From contig CM060955.1 of assembly GCA_030765055.1 (NCBI GenBank), positions 102,840,201 to 102,904,200 of the forward strand: DNA of 64,000 nucleotides. Direction: 5' to 3'. This DNA is from Mantis religiosa (lineage: Eukaryota > Arthropoda > Insecta > Mantodea > Mantidae). This document shows positions 12,181 to 24,169 of this stretch, in pieces. The translations under genes and the position numbers were made by a program. The notes under the pieces are model-generated. The model saw nothing but the letters and a program-made list of their open reading frames with translations, did no database searches and was not told the DNA's origin. Position 1 is the stretch's first letter, and each line of letters begins with the position of its first letter.

Positions 12181-13829
12181 CTTGAATATTTACAATTGTT
12201 AAAGGCTTAACATCAGAAATTTGGCTTATTAGTTTAACAAGAGATTTAACACGATTGTGTCGCTAACACTTGGTGAAATGCAATTTTTGTTTTAACTATT
12301 GGTAAACTCGTGTTAAGTCTTAACATGTGTTGGTGAAACCGGGCATGAAAGTTGTGAAGCTAATTATAGTGGTTCTTCAAGTGCTATGGAGCATGACAGC
12401 TGCAGCATTATTGTGGAAGAGATCTCAAGACTCCAAGACATAAGTACTTACAGGATTTGGCAGTATATAGTGATACTGAAATAAAAATAATAATAATAAT
12501 TAAATCATGTAGCTGAGGGGTTGGATACTGAAATAAGAAATTTGGTAAAAGAATGGAAGATAAAGGGAATCACTTATGTGAGCAGAAGTTTGGAAGCTTG
12601 AAAGAAAATACAATAGTAAAATTAACTGATTATGATAGGAAAGCTAACAAAGAAAATTGTCATAATGTCGGGCATAAGAAAACAACAATGTATACACCTA
12701 TATGTTATTGTAGCTCAACAGACAGTACTCTACTACACCATAACTGCCATAGAAGTTCAAATTCTTTGTGTTTCTGCAATAGGGCCATTGCAAAAGGTGA
12801 GGTTATTCCTCCACATAATAACTCAACAATAAAAACTCCACTGACAACCCAAGTAATTCAAAACTTATTCGTAAATATTATAGACTAGCAAATGAACTGT
12901 CGAAGAGATGTGATGCAAGGAAAACTCCAAATGTCAATGAGGCTTTTAACAAAATAATATAGTTCAAATATTTTTATTTCAAAGAAAAAATTGCATGGTG
13001 GGGTGACAAGAGCAGTGTGCCAGTTCAGTATGGGATGCATGACAAGAGAAAAATTAATCAAAGAAGTGCACAGTCTTCACTTCAGTCCAGCTTCAAAGAA
13101 AATTAGCCAAGTAAGGCACCAACGTCAACTGCAGAGAAACTTGAAATCTGGTCAACATTCCTCAAAGTCTTCTTGAAGGAAGCTATACCTCTCTGAGATT
13201 GCTGCTGAAGAGGAGAACAAGAAGGATGAGGGTCCATCCTACGGAGCTGGTGAATTTTAAGGGATCTTAAAGTCAGAAATCCTGAATTTTGTCATGCTGA
13301 AACTTTAAACTCTGTTTTCTCGTGAACTTTCTTTTCAACATTTTGACATATGGAAAAGAAGGCAAACGATGCAATTTTTGTGCGTTTGTGTCAAAGTGTT
13401 ATTATAGTAACTTAAAAGCCCATTAAATGGAACAGTCGTGTTACTGTTTAAAAACATGCTTTAACTTTTATGACAAAATAAATAAAATACTCAAAGCTGA
13501 AAATTTTACAAATTTATGAATTATGCGTCAGGAAATGTTTTTCTTAGACAGCTGAAGGTAAATAAAAAATCTAATGTTACAAATTCCTGTGTATTTATGT
13601 TAACTATAAACAGTGGAAGATTTAAGGGGAAAAAATTAAAGTGCATCGTGTGTCTCATTTTGCTCAGGGCAGTGGATTTACAAAATATAAAATTAATATT
13701 TCTGTAACCATAAAAGCTAGAAGTTTGAAACTTGGCATAATAATTACTCTTACTGATATAAATTTCAGTAAGATAGCATGCATGGTGTAGAATTTTCAAA
13801 TTTCACAGATGCATCACCTTAAACCTGTT

Positions 13830-14390
13830 TAAGATTAAGTGATTTCTGCAAAGTTTTGGATTTTAACTGAACTACTAGGCATTATGAAGTTGATGTTGTT
13901 CACAAGAGTTTCAACAGGTATTTTTGGAGGGGGGCGGAGTGTTCAGATTTCATTTAAATAAGCACAATTAATTAGTGTTAAGATATGGAGACTAATTCTT
14001 TAATACAAACATGTTTTTAAGAATAGTAAAATGTCATAGTCAAATGTTACAAAAAGCTGGGCATTTTGTGATACATTTGAAATATCATTTCCTTTGTATG
14101 AGTACGTGAAAATAACAAAATATCAATTTTCTGCCTCAGAAAGGTTTAGTATACTAAAACTGATAAGCAATATCCCGAAAATGGTGATAGCTACAAATGA
14201 ACTTTACTAATCTACATTTACTTCCTTTGTATACGTAGTAAGTTTCTATTCTTCTCTCAGAGGGGAGGTGAGTGTTTGGGAGTTTAGGGCCCGTCGGCAG
14301 CTAGGTCATTTGGGCCCACTCATCTTTTCGGTTTAATATATGATAGGATAGAATCGTGCGGGCGGATGCAGCACTGCAGACAATATTGAT
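13830..14390. other. AT-rich spacer
   Basis: Nothing recognised apart from the ggaggggggcgg G-run near 13927. Confidence 0.5.
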
Positions 14391-14394
14391 ATAT

Positions 14395-14860
14395 TGTACC
14401 TATCCCCCAAGTGGGGCATCCCCGGGAGAATATATGAGCCGAGAGGAGACAGAGTGGTCGTCCCATGAAGTCATGACAGTGTAGGGGACAGGGTACCTAC
14501 ACCTGAACTCGGCAGGGCAGTACAACCGGTAATCCGCCAAACAGGGTTCTGAAATAGCCCACTAGGTGGTGCGGAGACCAGAAACCGTCTTATCGGAGGA
14601 GGAGGTGTTTGGAACATATCATCCTGCCATGCAGCGCCGATACTTCCACTCACACTTCTATCCTGAAAGAGACCACTAGATGAGATATGATATGAAATGA
14701 TATTGGAGATGAAATGGAGGGACAGGAAATTTGGAGTATGTAATTAATCAACCCAGCATTCACCTGGTGGCCTGGAAACCCCCTAGAAAAACCATGTATC
14801 AGGTATGTCTGCCACAGGAATTGAACCCGGGTCACTGACGAAACCCCTTAGCCATGTCGA
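14395..14860 (-). repeat. SINE-C copy (long, tRNA-headed)
   Basis: On the minus strand a tRNA-like head ends in cccgggttcaattcctgtgg (B box, about 14815-14834). The body follows with tgtccctccatttcatctcc, ctagtggtctctttcag, a catggcaggatgatatg block and a 3-prime part with ccccacttgggggataggtac. The same modules in the same order occur at 59195-60055. At about 465 bp it is long for a SINE. Confidence 0.7.
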
Positions 14861-15294
14861 AGTTAAGTTTATTATATACTTCCTATATATAATTCGTTAT
14901 GAAGAGCATTTAATAGGGTATTTCCAGGATATTTATGTGTTTTATTTACAGATATAGAAATTTCACTAAGTTCTGCACTGTTTATTATCTGATAGAATGT
15001 ATGGAGTTAAAAAATTGGGAACGAGTGAAAAGAAAAATAGATGTATGGGAGAATTCTTATATAGGTTAAGAGATAGGTGGATTAGGGTAAAAAAAAAAGC
15101 GAAGGTCAGGAAGAATTGAAAAACCAAAGGCTTACGGCCAGGGAACCTGAGTTAGTGAGTAAATCTTGGGTCAACAATTTGATATATTTGTACAGAATGT
15201 ATGATAGTGCTTGTTAGATGCTAAAGTCATTGTAGTGAAAATGTAATGGAAAATGTACAAAATAAATATATCACATCACTAAGTTCTAGAAGTG

Positions 15295-15342
15295 GAGAGA
15301 GAGAGACAGACAGACAGACAGAGAGAAGAGAGAGAGAGAGCA

Positions 15343-15412
<70 letters not shown>
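15295..15412. repeat. (GA)n followed by (CA)n microsatellite
   Basis: A purine run of GA and GACA units (15295-15340) passes directly into about 35 CA repeats (15343-15412). Frames through it encode low-complexity Cys-Val or His-Thr strings and are not genes. Confidence 0.95.
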
Positions 15413-15415
<3 letters not shown>

Positions 15416-15419
15416 ACGA

Positions 15420-16660
15420 TACATACATACTCTTCTCTACATTCACTTTTTGTACTAAGGGTTCCTTTAACATATATTTCCATTGTAACCTTCTTATGGG
15501 ATTTTTAAGCAGAAGACAAAACACTTACCCTATCTATTGCTAAGCAATAGTAGGGAATGTAAATATATATAGAAGACTACAAAAATTAGTAGAAATAAGC
15601 TAACAGATGGAACAGGAATTCTATTCGTAGTTAATTCCTTTCCATCTTAATCAGCCACACGTTCGGGCGCAATTTGGTTCGGGATTTCTGTTTGAGATGG
15701 AATGCACGTTGACTTTTCCAAGACCCACGTCGAGAAGTCAGATATAACAGGGTTACTTCGTTGTATTGTGAGTTGTTTCTTGATGATTGTGTTTGATTAG
15801 ATAAGAGTCATAAGAATCTATGTTTCAGGCGCGGTTTGGAATAAAGTTTCGGAGAAGTCAAATTTTGTAACTATTTAATTGTATTATTTGGATTACATTT
15901 TACTTGAACTTCCTTTCTCAGTCACTTGCGGGATACTTCCAAAATATAGATAAATTCTTACTTTGTTATATTTAAACAGTTCTAACTATTACATAAAAGT
16001 TCTTGATCCTGCCCCACTATTCATCACACTCACGATTAAAAAATATCTCTACCAAGATTACGTCATACAATTATTACTACGGACAATCACAAAATTATAT
16101 ATATTTTTACTTATTTAAATTGATAAATACACAATAAATTTTGTTTACAAATTTATAAACTTTTCATAACTTTTCTATATATAACTATTACACAGATAAT
16201 TATTGCAATTTAGATGTGGAATGCAAGCCTTATAGCCTGACATACTTGCAAAGATTTGTTATTTATATAATGGTTGATTCCCTTGCTTTCCAAGTGTGAC
16301 ACCTTAGTTCCATTCCTTACTGCATATTACAACTGAGTGTGCATGCGCAAATGAACGCGTGTGCACAATTTTTCATCTAAACGTACTTTATATTTTGCAT
16401 TCAGGGAATATAAAACATATCCTCCAATGACATTTCGGGTTATTAAATACTTCTACTTATTGTATGTCATCAACAGACATAGAAACCCATACACCTAAAA
16501 AAGGATATGAAGTTTACCAGTCTCGCAGTATATAACTGCTGACGTCAGTCCCGGGGACAAAACGCAGGGATAGACCGCTTCGCAACGCGTAGCTTTAGTT
16601 TCATTACAGCTCTTGCTCCCCACGCAGGTAGATCTGCCTTTCAGAGAATGCAAGGTGTTT
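15420..16660. other. AT-rich spacer with one GC-richer island
   Basis: Mostly AT-rich and featureless. Positions 16540-16630 are richer in CpG (gacgtcagtcccggggac, cgcaacgcg) and directly precede the hAT relic. They might be the 5-prime non-coding part of that element, though no terminal repeat pair was found. Confidence 0.35.
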
Positions 16661-16668
16661 GACACATT

Positions 16669-17100
16669 GTGTTAATAGCATTACTTTCACAACAATTATT
16701 GGAAAAGCTACATTTTATAAATCAAAAGTTTTGTATATTGTCAAGAACCATTAAACAGCTTGAAGAATTTATTTTCGAGCTGTCTAAAACAGTCCAGGAG
16801 GTGGCTGTACAAATTAACAATAAAGAGAATGCACCACCTACCAAACGAACAAAAAATAAACTGTCCAGTATTCAATACAAAAATACTGGATTTTCAGTGC
16901 TGCGTAATATAAGAAATAAACTAAATCTCGGACACACATATGAAAATGATTTGTACTACTCATATGCACCATTAATGTCATGTGACAGTGAAAGAACTTT
17001 CTCACAATATTTTTATACTGTTTCAGTGAGAGGCGCAGAAAATTCACATTGGACAATTTATGAGTTTGCATGGTTGTTCACTGTAATTTCCGCATCGAAA
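16669..17100 (+). pseudogene. hAT transposase C-terminal relic
   Basis: The frame 16669-17151 reads KLHFINQKFCILSRTIKQLE, matching the Y/F..NF..L...I..LE helix of insect hAT transposases. It continues with a lysine-rich linker and GFSVLRNIRNKL, then SYAPLMSCDSERTFSQYF and SHWTIYEFAWLFTV. The last part corresponds to the hAT dimerisation block (K(Y/F)AP.TSC(D/E)VERSFS.YK...S..R..FT.ENL...L.V), though the ENL helix is altered. The catalytic DD region lies upstream and is absent. Translation would start from a rare codon, so it is best seen as a fossil. It resembles the minus-strand hAT at 24.2-25.9 kb. Confidence 0.75.
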
Positions 17101-17149
17101 GCAATGAGGAGAATGCCATGTTGTAACGTAGCTTACACTTTGTATCATT

Positions 17150-19485
17150 GATTGCTAAGGTGTACTTGATCCGACACCTGGTCATTAATATTATTAATAT
17201 TAAGTACATATTATTTGTCTACGGAATACTTAAGGTAATAAAACTTATATTGCTACAATCACATATAGCCAAAGTAAAACTAATCCAATATTAAGGTACT
17301 AAGGTAAAAATATAACTTACGAAGTAAATTATGAAGTAAAATGGATTTATGTAGAAATAACTATACATTTAATTTATTTTAATTTTCAACTTAATTCAAC
17401 TGCATCATTTATAACCAGCAATAAAATAAAGTATAAACAAATCAAATATTCCCCCAATGGATTTAATTTTTAATTTACTATTTCATATTACAAAATAAAA
17501 TTTATATTTTTATATAAATTATACTTATATCACTTTTATACATTAACTTGCTGAAACTACAACTATAATAACATTTCTACAGCTGTCTTCATTAACGAGG
17601 CACTTCCACTCATGTTTATCCTCCAAATAAGATGTCGGTGTGGGTAACTCGGTTAGGCGCTGGTTTACTGATTCCAAGGTCATGTGGTTTTTAAGTTTGC
17701 TTAAAAGTGAGAGCCCCCATGTCCGTGGAATTACTGGCATTTCAACGTACTACGCGGGGCGAAATTTCGGTACACCAACGGCGCAACTATCATCCTAGCA
17801 AAGTGATATGCAATTTCAATTTTAAATAAAGTTATGGAAAATAAGAACCCCATCTCATGTATTGTTTACTATGAACTTCCACCGCTGACATGACTGTACA
17901 CCTTGGCTTCATTTTGCAGTGAAAGTACGTAAGCGGTTTGACTGCGGTTACAGAAGAGTCCTCCGCTACCATTTGCTCATTTTAGTCCTGGAGACACAAA
18001 CACGATAACTTGACCGTTTCGCTGAGGGTCTGTTCAGGTTTCCTTTCCTTGTCGACATTTCTGCTCTCTGCACTCCAGAGTTGTTTCGAAACTAGTCCAT
18101 TAAACTATACAAGTACCACTTCACCGCATAATAACGCAAAATTATGGAAACTACGATAATAAAGCTGTCCCATATAGTTTGACTGCATCGCCAGGACGCT
18201 CTCTGAACCTCATAATGAAACATCTATGGTATATAACAGACTTCATAATCTTTTTTGTGACGCCCGCAGCAGTGCGTAATGTGCGCATTTGTTTTGTTTA
18301 ATGGCACTTAACCTCAATATTCGTAATGGTTTTATTCCAAACAATATTAATCCAAATCTAGTGGGAGAATTATTTTATGATGCATTGTATAATTGAGTGC
18401 TCATAACTTTTGATTTCTTATTGCCTTTTTCTTTAATTAAAATTGGCTGAAAGTTAGGCAATCTCTTATAGGTTTGGATTCAAGCCCAACACACAGGTAT
18501 TAGTCCTCAAACAAAGCTCAGGCCTAGGTGAGCGACAAAAGTGGAAGAGCATGGATAAATTTCAAATGAGCGATTGGAGAGCTTTCAGGCTACAGTCCAT
18601 TCCTCTCAATTGCATTCCTGTCAATTAGACCGTCAAAATTGGTTTATCGTCAAATGTTTGGCACTCATTGACATTGACCCACGAACTCAAGTAGCAAAGG
18701 AAAGGTTAAATTAATATATAAAGGCCGCAGGTCTATGCGTTCGCATGCGATAAAAGTTAGCTGGACACTGGGTATAAAGATGTCAGTGTACAGCACGACC
18801 ACAAACTGTTTAAACGTCGAAAACAACATAGCTTTGACCTCTGCAAACTAGTGAAACATTGCCTTTCAAGTGTATGCAAGCGCAAGGTCAAGGTATAGCA
18901 TAACGCGACTGTTTTGTTTCCCCTCGCTGTGAGGCGGTTGTCAGTCTCAGGTTGTAGCAACCTGCAGTTGTTTACATGTGCAAGCAATAACATTACAGTC
19001 CATGTACAGTATATCTAAGGAAAAACGCACACGCACCCTACCTTTGCGAGGGCTGTTCAAATTCCGAAAGATATTCGGACAACTCACACACAAAAAAAGT
19101 AACAAAGCTATAATTTCCAGAATCATACAATTGCCGGCGATTTACTGGAATTTCGACTCATACGAGTTCTTTTACATGCCAGAAAATCTACTGATATGTG
19201 GTTGCTGATTTTAAATATATGTAAAACCGACTCTGGTCTGTTTGTGTTTGAAACCACATCCTAATAAAATGTTGAACTCAGTACCGTTTACATTTTTGAC
19301 AAAAGCTTACCATATACCACAGAGGACGGTCATATGGATAGTGAAGTTCGTAGTCTACCACTCATTGTTTCCTTAGGAATAGAAATTATTATTTATTAGT
19401 TAGGTTTTCTATCTTTGGTTTAGCACTCATAAAGGAACATGAACTAGTAATCTCAGAAACGTACTTTCCTTATCCTTAGTAGTCG
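17150..19485. other. AT-rich spacer
   Basis: No transposase or host protein motif recognised. A weak tRNA-like patch near 17635-17700 (gggtaactcggttaggcgctgg) lacks a clear B box. Short frames at 18757-18993 and 18978-19208 have no recognisable features. Confidence 0.4.
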
Positions 19486-19489
19486 ATTG

Positions 19490-19570
19490 AAAGGTGATTT
19501 TAAGCTCTGTACACCGTGGGCTCATCTAACCATCGTTTCACACATTCTTTTTTTCATTCACTTATTCCTA
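19490..19570 (+). repeat. SINE-B 3-prime fragment
   Basis: The stretch taagctctgtacaccgtggg followed by ctcatctaaccatcgtttcac aligns with the last third of the SINE-B body (taagctc..ggaccc.gggctcatttgagcatcatttcac). Head and tail are missing, and the copy is strongly diverged. Confidence 0.6.
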
Positions 19571-19574
19571 GGGT

Positions 19575-22500
19575 TGAAGATCCCCCATCGCTTAAAGCAG
19601 TTTAAAAAAAAAAAAAAAAGCACATATCGGTTCTCCAAAAATAAATGAGGAAATCAAATAAAATCTTAAAAGTTTACTGCCTTCCAGAGAGATGCTCCTA
19701 TGCTATCTCTATCTATTATAGATAGTACAAACGTGTGTCACATTGTCATGACTTCACTTTTGCTACAGAATGAAAGTTAACTCACCGAGCAAAAACTACT
19801 TTGATATATTGAGCTGAAATGCGGGTCAGTTCATGCTGGTAGTAGAAAGAGGTTTCTTCCCTTTCTACGCACATCTAGTAGTAGCAATGAATAAAAAATT
19901 AAAAGTATAAGCTTTGTAATCTGGAATGTTGCATTTGCATTCTCTAACGCTTCCAGATTTAAGGACCCCATCTCATCGGCTACTCTCTTGCTGAAGTGGG
20001 GAGAAGCCTGCCCACTTGTGGCGGTTCAGAGAAGGCTGCCATCTTCCTTGATAAGGATTAGGGACAGAATTGTAACAAATGACTTACCGTTTAATAAATT
20101 ACTCGACGTAATGCTTGAGGGTGCATCACATGTGACCAAAACAGACCGTCAGGTGTTTACTTTCTGCACTGGCTACCTATAGAAGTTAAGATATAGTGTT
20201 TTATTTCACCCAAAACTTCTCTCTTGATTAAAAAAGTTAAAGATCTCCGAGTTTATGTGTAAATGGTATGGATGCCTATTTGATTTCAGCAACTGTGCTA
20301 CATAACACAGTCGTAGACTACATTCTTGCTGATGATAACAAAAGAGGGTGTCGAACTGACACACAGTTTATTCTCTTTGTTACTGTTAACATCATTCTTT
20401 GGACGGATAATCTATTAGGGTTTTTATAGGGTTAATCCTCGCAAAGGGAGGGTTACATACATACTACAGTAGTGTCATTTGCTCTAGCCATCGGTTATGT
20501 CCAGGACAGTTAGGTCCGGTGCGAGAGCGGGGGGTGTCGCTGAAGATTTTGTGATAGTTTTCAATTTAGTCTCATATCAGCGTTCATCATAATTGTAATT
20601 TAGAACTGTACGTAATATAATAAGCAACTGGATCACTACCAGAAAATACTGATAATTGTGAAATGAACAGAAAGGATTATATATACAGGATGTTTCAAAA
20701 CGACACCGTACGATTATAGCCGTTGCGTAGTTTATAACTTATCTAGTGCGAATTTCACAGCTTCAAAGTTATGTTAGGTATAATTTTATGCCGCATTAAA
20801 TATTACAAAATTTTTTGACTAGGCAGTGCAGGAACAACCGATGTGCGAACTTCAAAATTTATTGGGACGCACCGGCCACAAAAACAAAATACATTACGCC
20901 TTGATCTTTATCAGTGACTCTAACCTACCTTTTAGGTAACAGAGCAAAATGCAGTTATCTTTGCAACACTCGACTAATAATTGCGACAGTTGCAAGGTTG
21001 CTCTTCAGTGTAAAACTACACATTCTGTCCTGACAGGGAGGACTTTGCGCGTACTTAGATGGCAAATCCCAGCAATATGCAGCGCTATACGAACGCTGAA
21101 ATGACGGAAATGGTTAATTGTACAATACTTTCAACCACTTACTGTAAATATCATCAGTTTTTTTTCAGTTACAAATGGTTTATTTAGTATTATTAAATAC
21201 GTGAAATAAAATACTCGTCTCATTGCATAAGCCATTTTGTTTTGGTTAATTTATCTACAATTCTTTGATGTTGTTTTCTGTTCTGTTTATCATTGAATGC
21301 TTCCAGGCTCAACCTCAATAACATTACATTTACTCTAAATGGTATAATTTGCATATGTCCACCAGCTTATTTGCCATTATGGACTGCTATAACGGAATTT
21401 TGAAACACGTTAAACACTCATAAGCTATAAGTAAGCAATAGCTTCTTTATTGTGGTTTCATAAGCCAAAGAAGTTCTTAATACTAGCAAGCTACTTCGTA
21501 GTATGCCGTTATCTTTACAAACAGTTACAGTACGCGGCACGACATGTGACTTATACCTGCAAACTCTGAAAGCGTGAGGCACGCGTCGTTGTTCCTGTCA
21601 CTGCCTATTCCACACTTATTCTGGAGAACTTTTTTTGCGGCTCTATTGACAGTAAAATTTATCTAAATGTGTCACACACACACATATATGAGACCATTAC
21701 GTAAACATTTATGTAAACATAGTGTTTAATCCTCCACTTGCAACACTAACCCTGTCGTTTCCACAAGGAAACATTTCTTGGTACTGATATCTTTATTTTG
21801 CTAACAAAACTGCAAAAGCAACTTTAGGAATGCACTTGCCCTTAACCTGTAGTTTTCAATTTACTCGTGGCATAGATGCTGAATAGATTGTGTGGACATT
21901 GCTCTTCTCTAGATCAATATTTCTGCAGTGCACTGAAAGCTTAGTTTTATGTTTACATTTTATTAACTTCAAGTGGTTCATGGGAAAAAAATTCCAAATC
22001 TATGTCTTAAATGCTTAATCAAGTACCATCGCAATAATAAATAAAAGGCTACCCATCTGTTAAAAAATAAAACTTCTCTCACTTCATTCGAAAACTAGTT
22101 CTATAGCGAATCCAACCTTTTTCTTCAGAAAGACGTAACGAAATAGGCAAGTAATATAGTTTCCTTTTGTTCTGTAAGGCACATTTGAAATTCATGGCTT
22201 TATAAAATATTTATGAAGAATGTTGTGTAGCACAGACATGGAGAAAACAAAGTCCGGATAATATAATGAGGTTACCTTTTATCAATTCTTCATGTTGAAG
22301 GTACGTTTCAGTTTGTACCACTTGCATGCATTATAGAATGACATTTTGTGTGAACAAATAATGATATACGTATTCTTCTTGTTTTTAGCTAGTCAAGCGT
22401 TTATTCAACGACGAGATTCTCTTCTATTCGGACGTTTTATGCAGTATATGAGTGCGCAGTATTTTGATGCTACTGTTACAAGTTTTCTAAAAAGAGAACT

Positions 22501-22820
22501 TTTCAGAATATTTTCAATTATTCTCTGAGCTAGAGGCGAGACGCATAATATCCGTAGGTTTATTTACACAGTTCCAAAATAGCTGTACACCAAAAAGGAA
22601 TCACATATAGTCTCAGTCAGAAATGGTCCAGTTTTTATAAAAATGCTAACCAGTTTACCTTACATTATACTGTAGGATTTAAAACCGAATTAACTAGTTT
22701 GCTTTCTTCCTATGGAAGGCTTGCATAATCAAGAGCATTATACGACGGCTAATGAACGAAGACTGAGGCTTATTTTTGCCACACATGTTTATTACTGCAA
22801 TTCAATGTTTACATGAGCTT
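19575..22820. other. AT-rich spacer; possible decayed inverted-repeat element at 20690-21415
   Basis: No coding relic recognised. At 20690 gtttcaaaacgacaccgt and, inverted, near 21410 gtgtttcaaaattccgt share an end-like motif followed by tatagc. A second inverted match, ggcagtg(a)caggaacaac, links 20823 and 21600. These may be old transposon ends, but the arms do not form one consistent element. The frame at 22346-22528 shows no known motif. Confidence 0.25.
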
Positions 22821-22824
22821 TTCA

Positions 22825-24010
22825 TCAGCTACATCACTATGATCATGAAGGAAAACTAGCCAGCACAGTGTGGAAGACTGCCTGGATAGTGTGGTGGTAG
22901 GATATCTGCCTCACGTTCAAGAGGTTCCGAGATCGAAACTCGATCTGGGTGCGTTACCTGGATAAGGTTTTTTCCAGGGTTTTACCTTAACCTTAAAGAC
23001 GAATTTCGGGTAACTCTAAGCTCTGTGGACCCTGGGCTCATTTGAGCATCATTTCACTTATTCCATTCATCGTCCGATATGACATACCGTTACAGGACGT
23101 CAATTAAAAAAAGGAAATAAGTGTGGAAATCGCCTGGTTTTCCAGCACCAAAACAGGCAAAAGTTGCTCCATCTGTAGCGAAAGTGATGGTGATCATATT
23201 TTTCAACTATAATGGAATGCTTTACCAGCATGCAGTTCCCCCTCACTCTACTGTTACAGCAGCATACTACGCGTCAGTATTGGCTACACTGAGGAAGCAC
23301 ATTGCAAAGAAACGACCAGAGTTTTCTCGGACTGGGTGGCGACTTCATCATGACGCACGGCCTCATGTCGCAAATCAAGTCATGTAGTTTCTGGCTCCAT
23401 TCATCATTACCTGTGTACCACACCCACCTTATAGCCCCTATCTTGCACCCTGTAACCTTTTTCCCATCACTAAAGGCTTTCTGTAGGACACATTTATTTC
23501 TATTTGTTCTGGACTGTAGTCCCAACCATAGGCCGTTCTATGAAATATCCAATCTGGTGTTAATCTGGCAATTAAAGGAAACTGCGGTATTCCGAATGTG
23601 AACCAAAGATGTGAACGTCACTGTCATTAAAAGCGTCTGAAAATACGACAAAAGCTGTCGGTATTTTACTCCAAGTAATACATAGCACGATTTAATGATT
23701 TATAAAAGAAGAGAGAATGTATTAATCTTGCAAGTACGCTGCATATTATACTAACGTTTATATGGGAGCATCTTCAAAAGCTTAGACTTTTTTAACAGCT
23801 CTAACGAATTTCATTAAAATCTTAGTCGGGAAATATGGAATAGCATATTCGATTATAGAAGTCTGAAGCAGTGCTCATAAAAGTGAAGCAATTCTCAAGG
23901 ACCTGACCAAAAATGGTCTGCAGCACGTGTCCAAGGACTGGCAGAGCGGATATAAAAGGTGCAATGACGTAAGAGGGAACTACTTTGAAAAATATCATAA
24001 AAATGGAATT
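22825..24010 (+). pseudogene. Mariner transposase relic interrupted by SINE-B
   Basis: Left of the SINE, 22825-22875 reads HHYDHEGKLASTVWK, the segment after the first catalytic Asp of mariner. After the SINE the frame resumes at 23121 with WKSPGFPAPKQAKV and VMVIIFFNYNGMLYQHAVPP. It continues with YYASVLATLRKHIAKKRPEF and LHHDARPHVANQV, where the second catalytic Asp is kept. Following a stop comes VPHPPYSPYLAPC, where the third Asp of the YSPDLAP motif has become Tyr. At 23885-24010 a further block, ILKDLTKNGLQHV...YKRCNDVRGNYFEK, fits the mariner C-terminus, separated by about 280 bp of unrelated sequence. The broken third catalytic residue and several stops show a dead copy. Confidence 0.8.
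22876..23119 (+). repeat. SINE-B copy inserted in a mariner relic
   Basis: Head (gtgtggtggtaggatatctg, B box near gatcgaaactcg), full body and a short A-rich tail. The sequence agtgtggaa stands at 22867-22875 and again at 23120-23128, and the following bases on both sides encode the same mariner residues (WK). This is both a target duplication and proof that the SINE arrived after the mariner. Confidence 0.9.
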
Positions 24011-24169
24011 GCGGTAATAAACATCTGTGAAAAAAAGTCAGTCTCAGTGTTTGTTGATCAGGCCTCGTAATTGCAGTTTCGTGCAACCACGGCTATTCCT
24101 AATAACTAGAGCCCGTATTTGTAAGCACAAACAAATGGTGAAATAAGCAAGCATATAGGCACGAAAAAT

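Larger units (their letters stand above)
11391..12345. mobile_element. PIF/Harbinger-like element inserted in the MULE transposase
   Basis: Ends read tgcccgatttcaccaaca at the left and, on the other strand, tgcccggtttcaccaaca at the right. Flanking triplets taa (11388-11390) and tga (12346-12348) fit a mutated 3-bp target duplication of the TWA type used by PIF/Harbinger elements. Rejoining the flanks restores a continuous MULE reading frame, which supports the boundaries. Inside are remnants of both Harbinger proteins, convergently oriented. At 955 bp it is strongly deleted relative to autonomous elements of several kb. Confidence 0.85.
11290..13260 (+). pseudogene. Mutator-like (MULE) transposase relic, split by a Harbinger element
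   Basis: Left of the insertion, 11340-11387 reads as a decayed stretch ending in a THT/KHT-like motif. Right of it, 12346-12480 continues ESCEANYSGSSSAME, a good fit to the ANYxGSSGxME motif of animal Mutator-like transposases (I recall the Pfam family Mutator). Then KYLQDLAVYSDTE fits the GDGDSK region, with the Asp motif decayed. At 12505-12660 DTEIRNLVKEWK and SLKENTIVKLTDYDRKA fit the RL..LR.L and GRLTD.KI..LQ.YYG block. At 12660-12890 HNCHRSSNSLCFCNRAIAKG fits the HxxCPxGxxSWCxxxRA motif, with Trp lost. At 12970-13180 SKKKLHGGVTRAVCQFSMGC fits the AV..FN.G end. Multiple frameshifts and stops make it dead. Confidence 0.75.

Noticed and set aside
15227..15543. Frames rich in Cys-Val or His-Thr; the same at 41850-42136 and 46186-46446
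   Set aside because: They are read-through of (CA)n/(GT)n and (GA)n tracts.
20690..21620. DNA transposon with gtttcaaaa ends
   Set aside because: The two inverted matches found do not nest into one element and no target duplication or coding relic supports it, so it is left as a weak note in the spacer entry.
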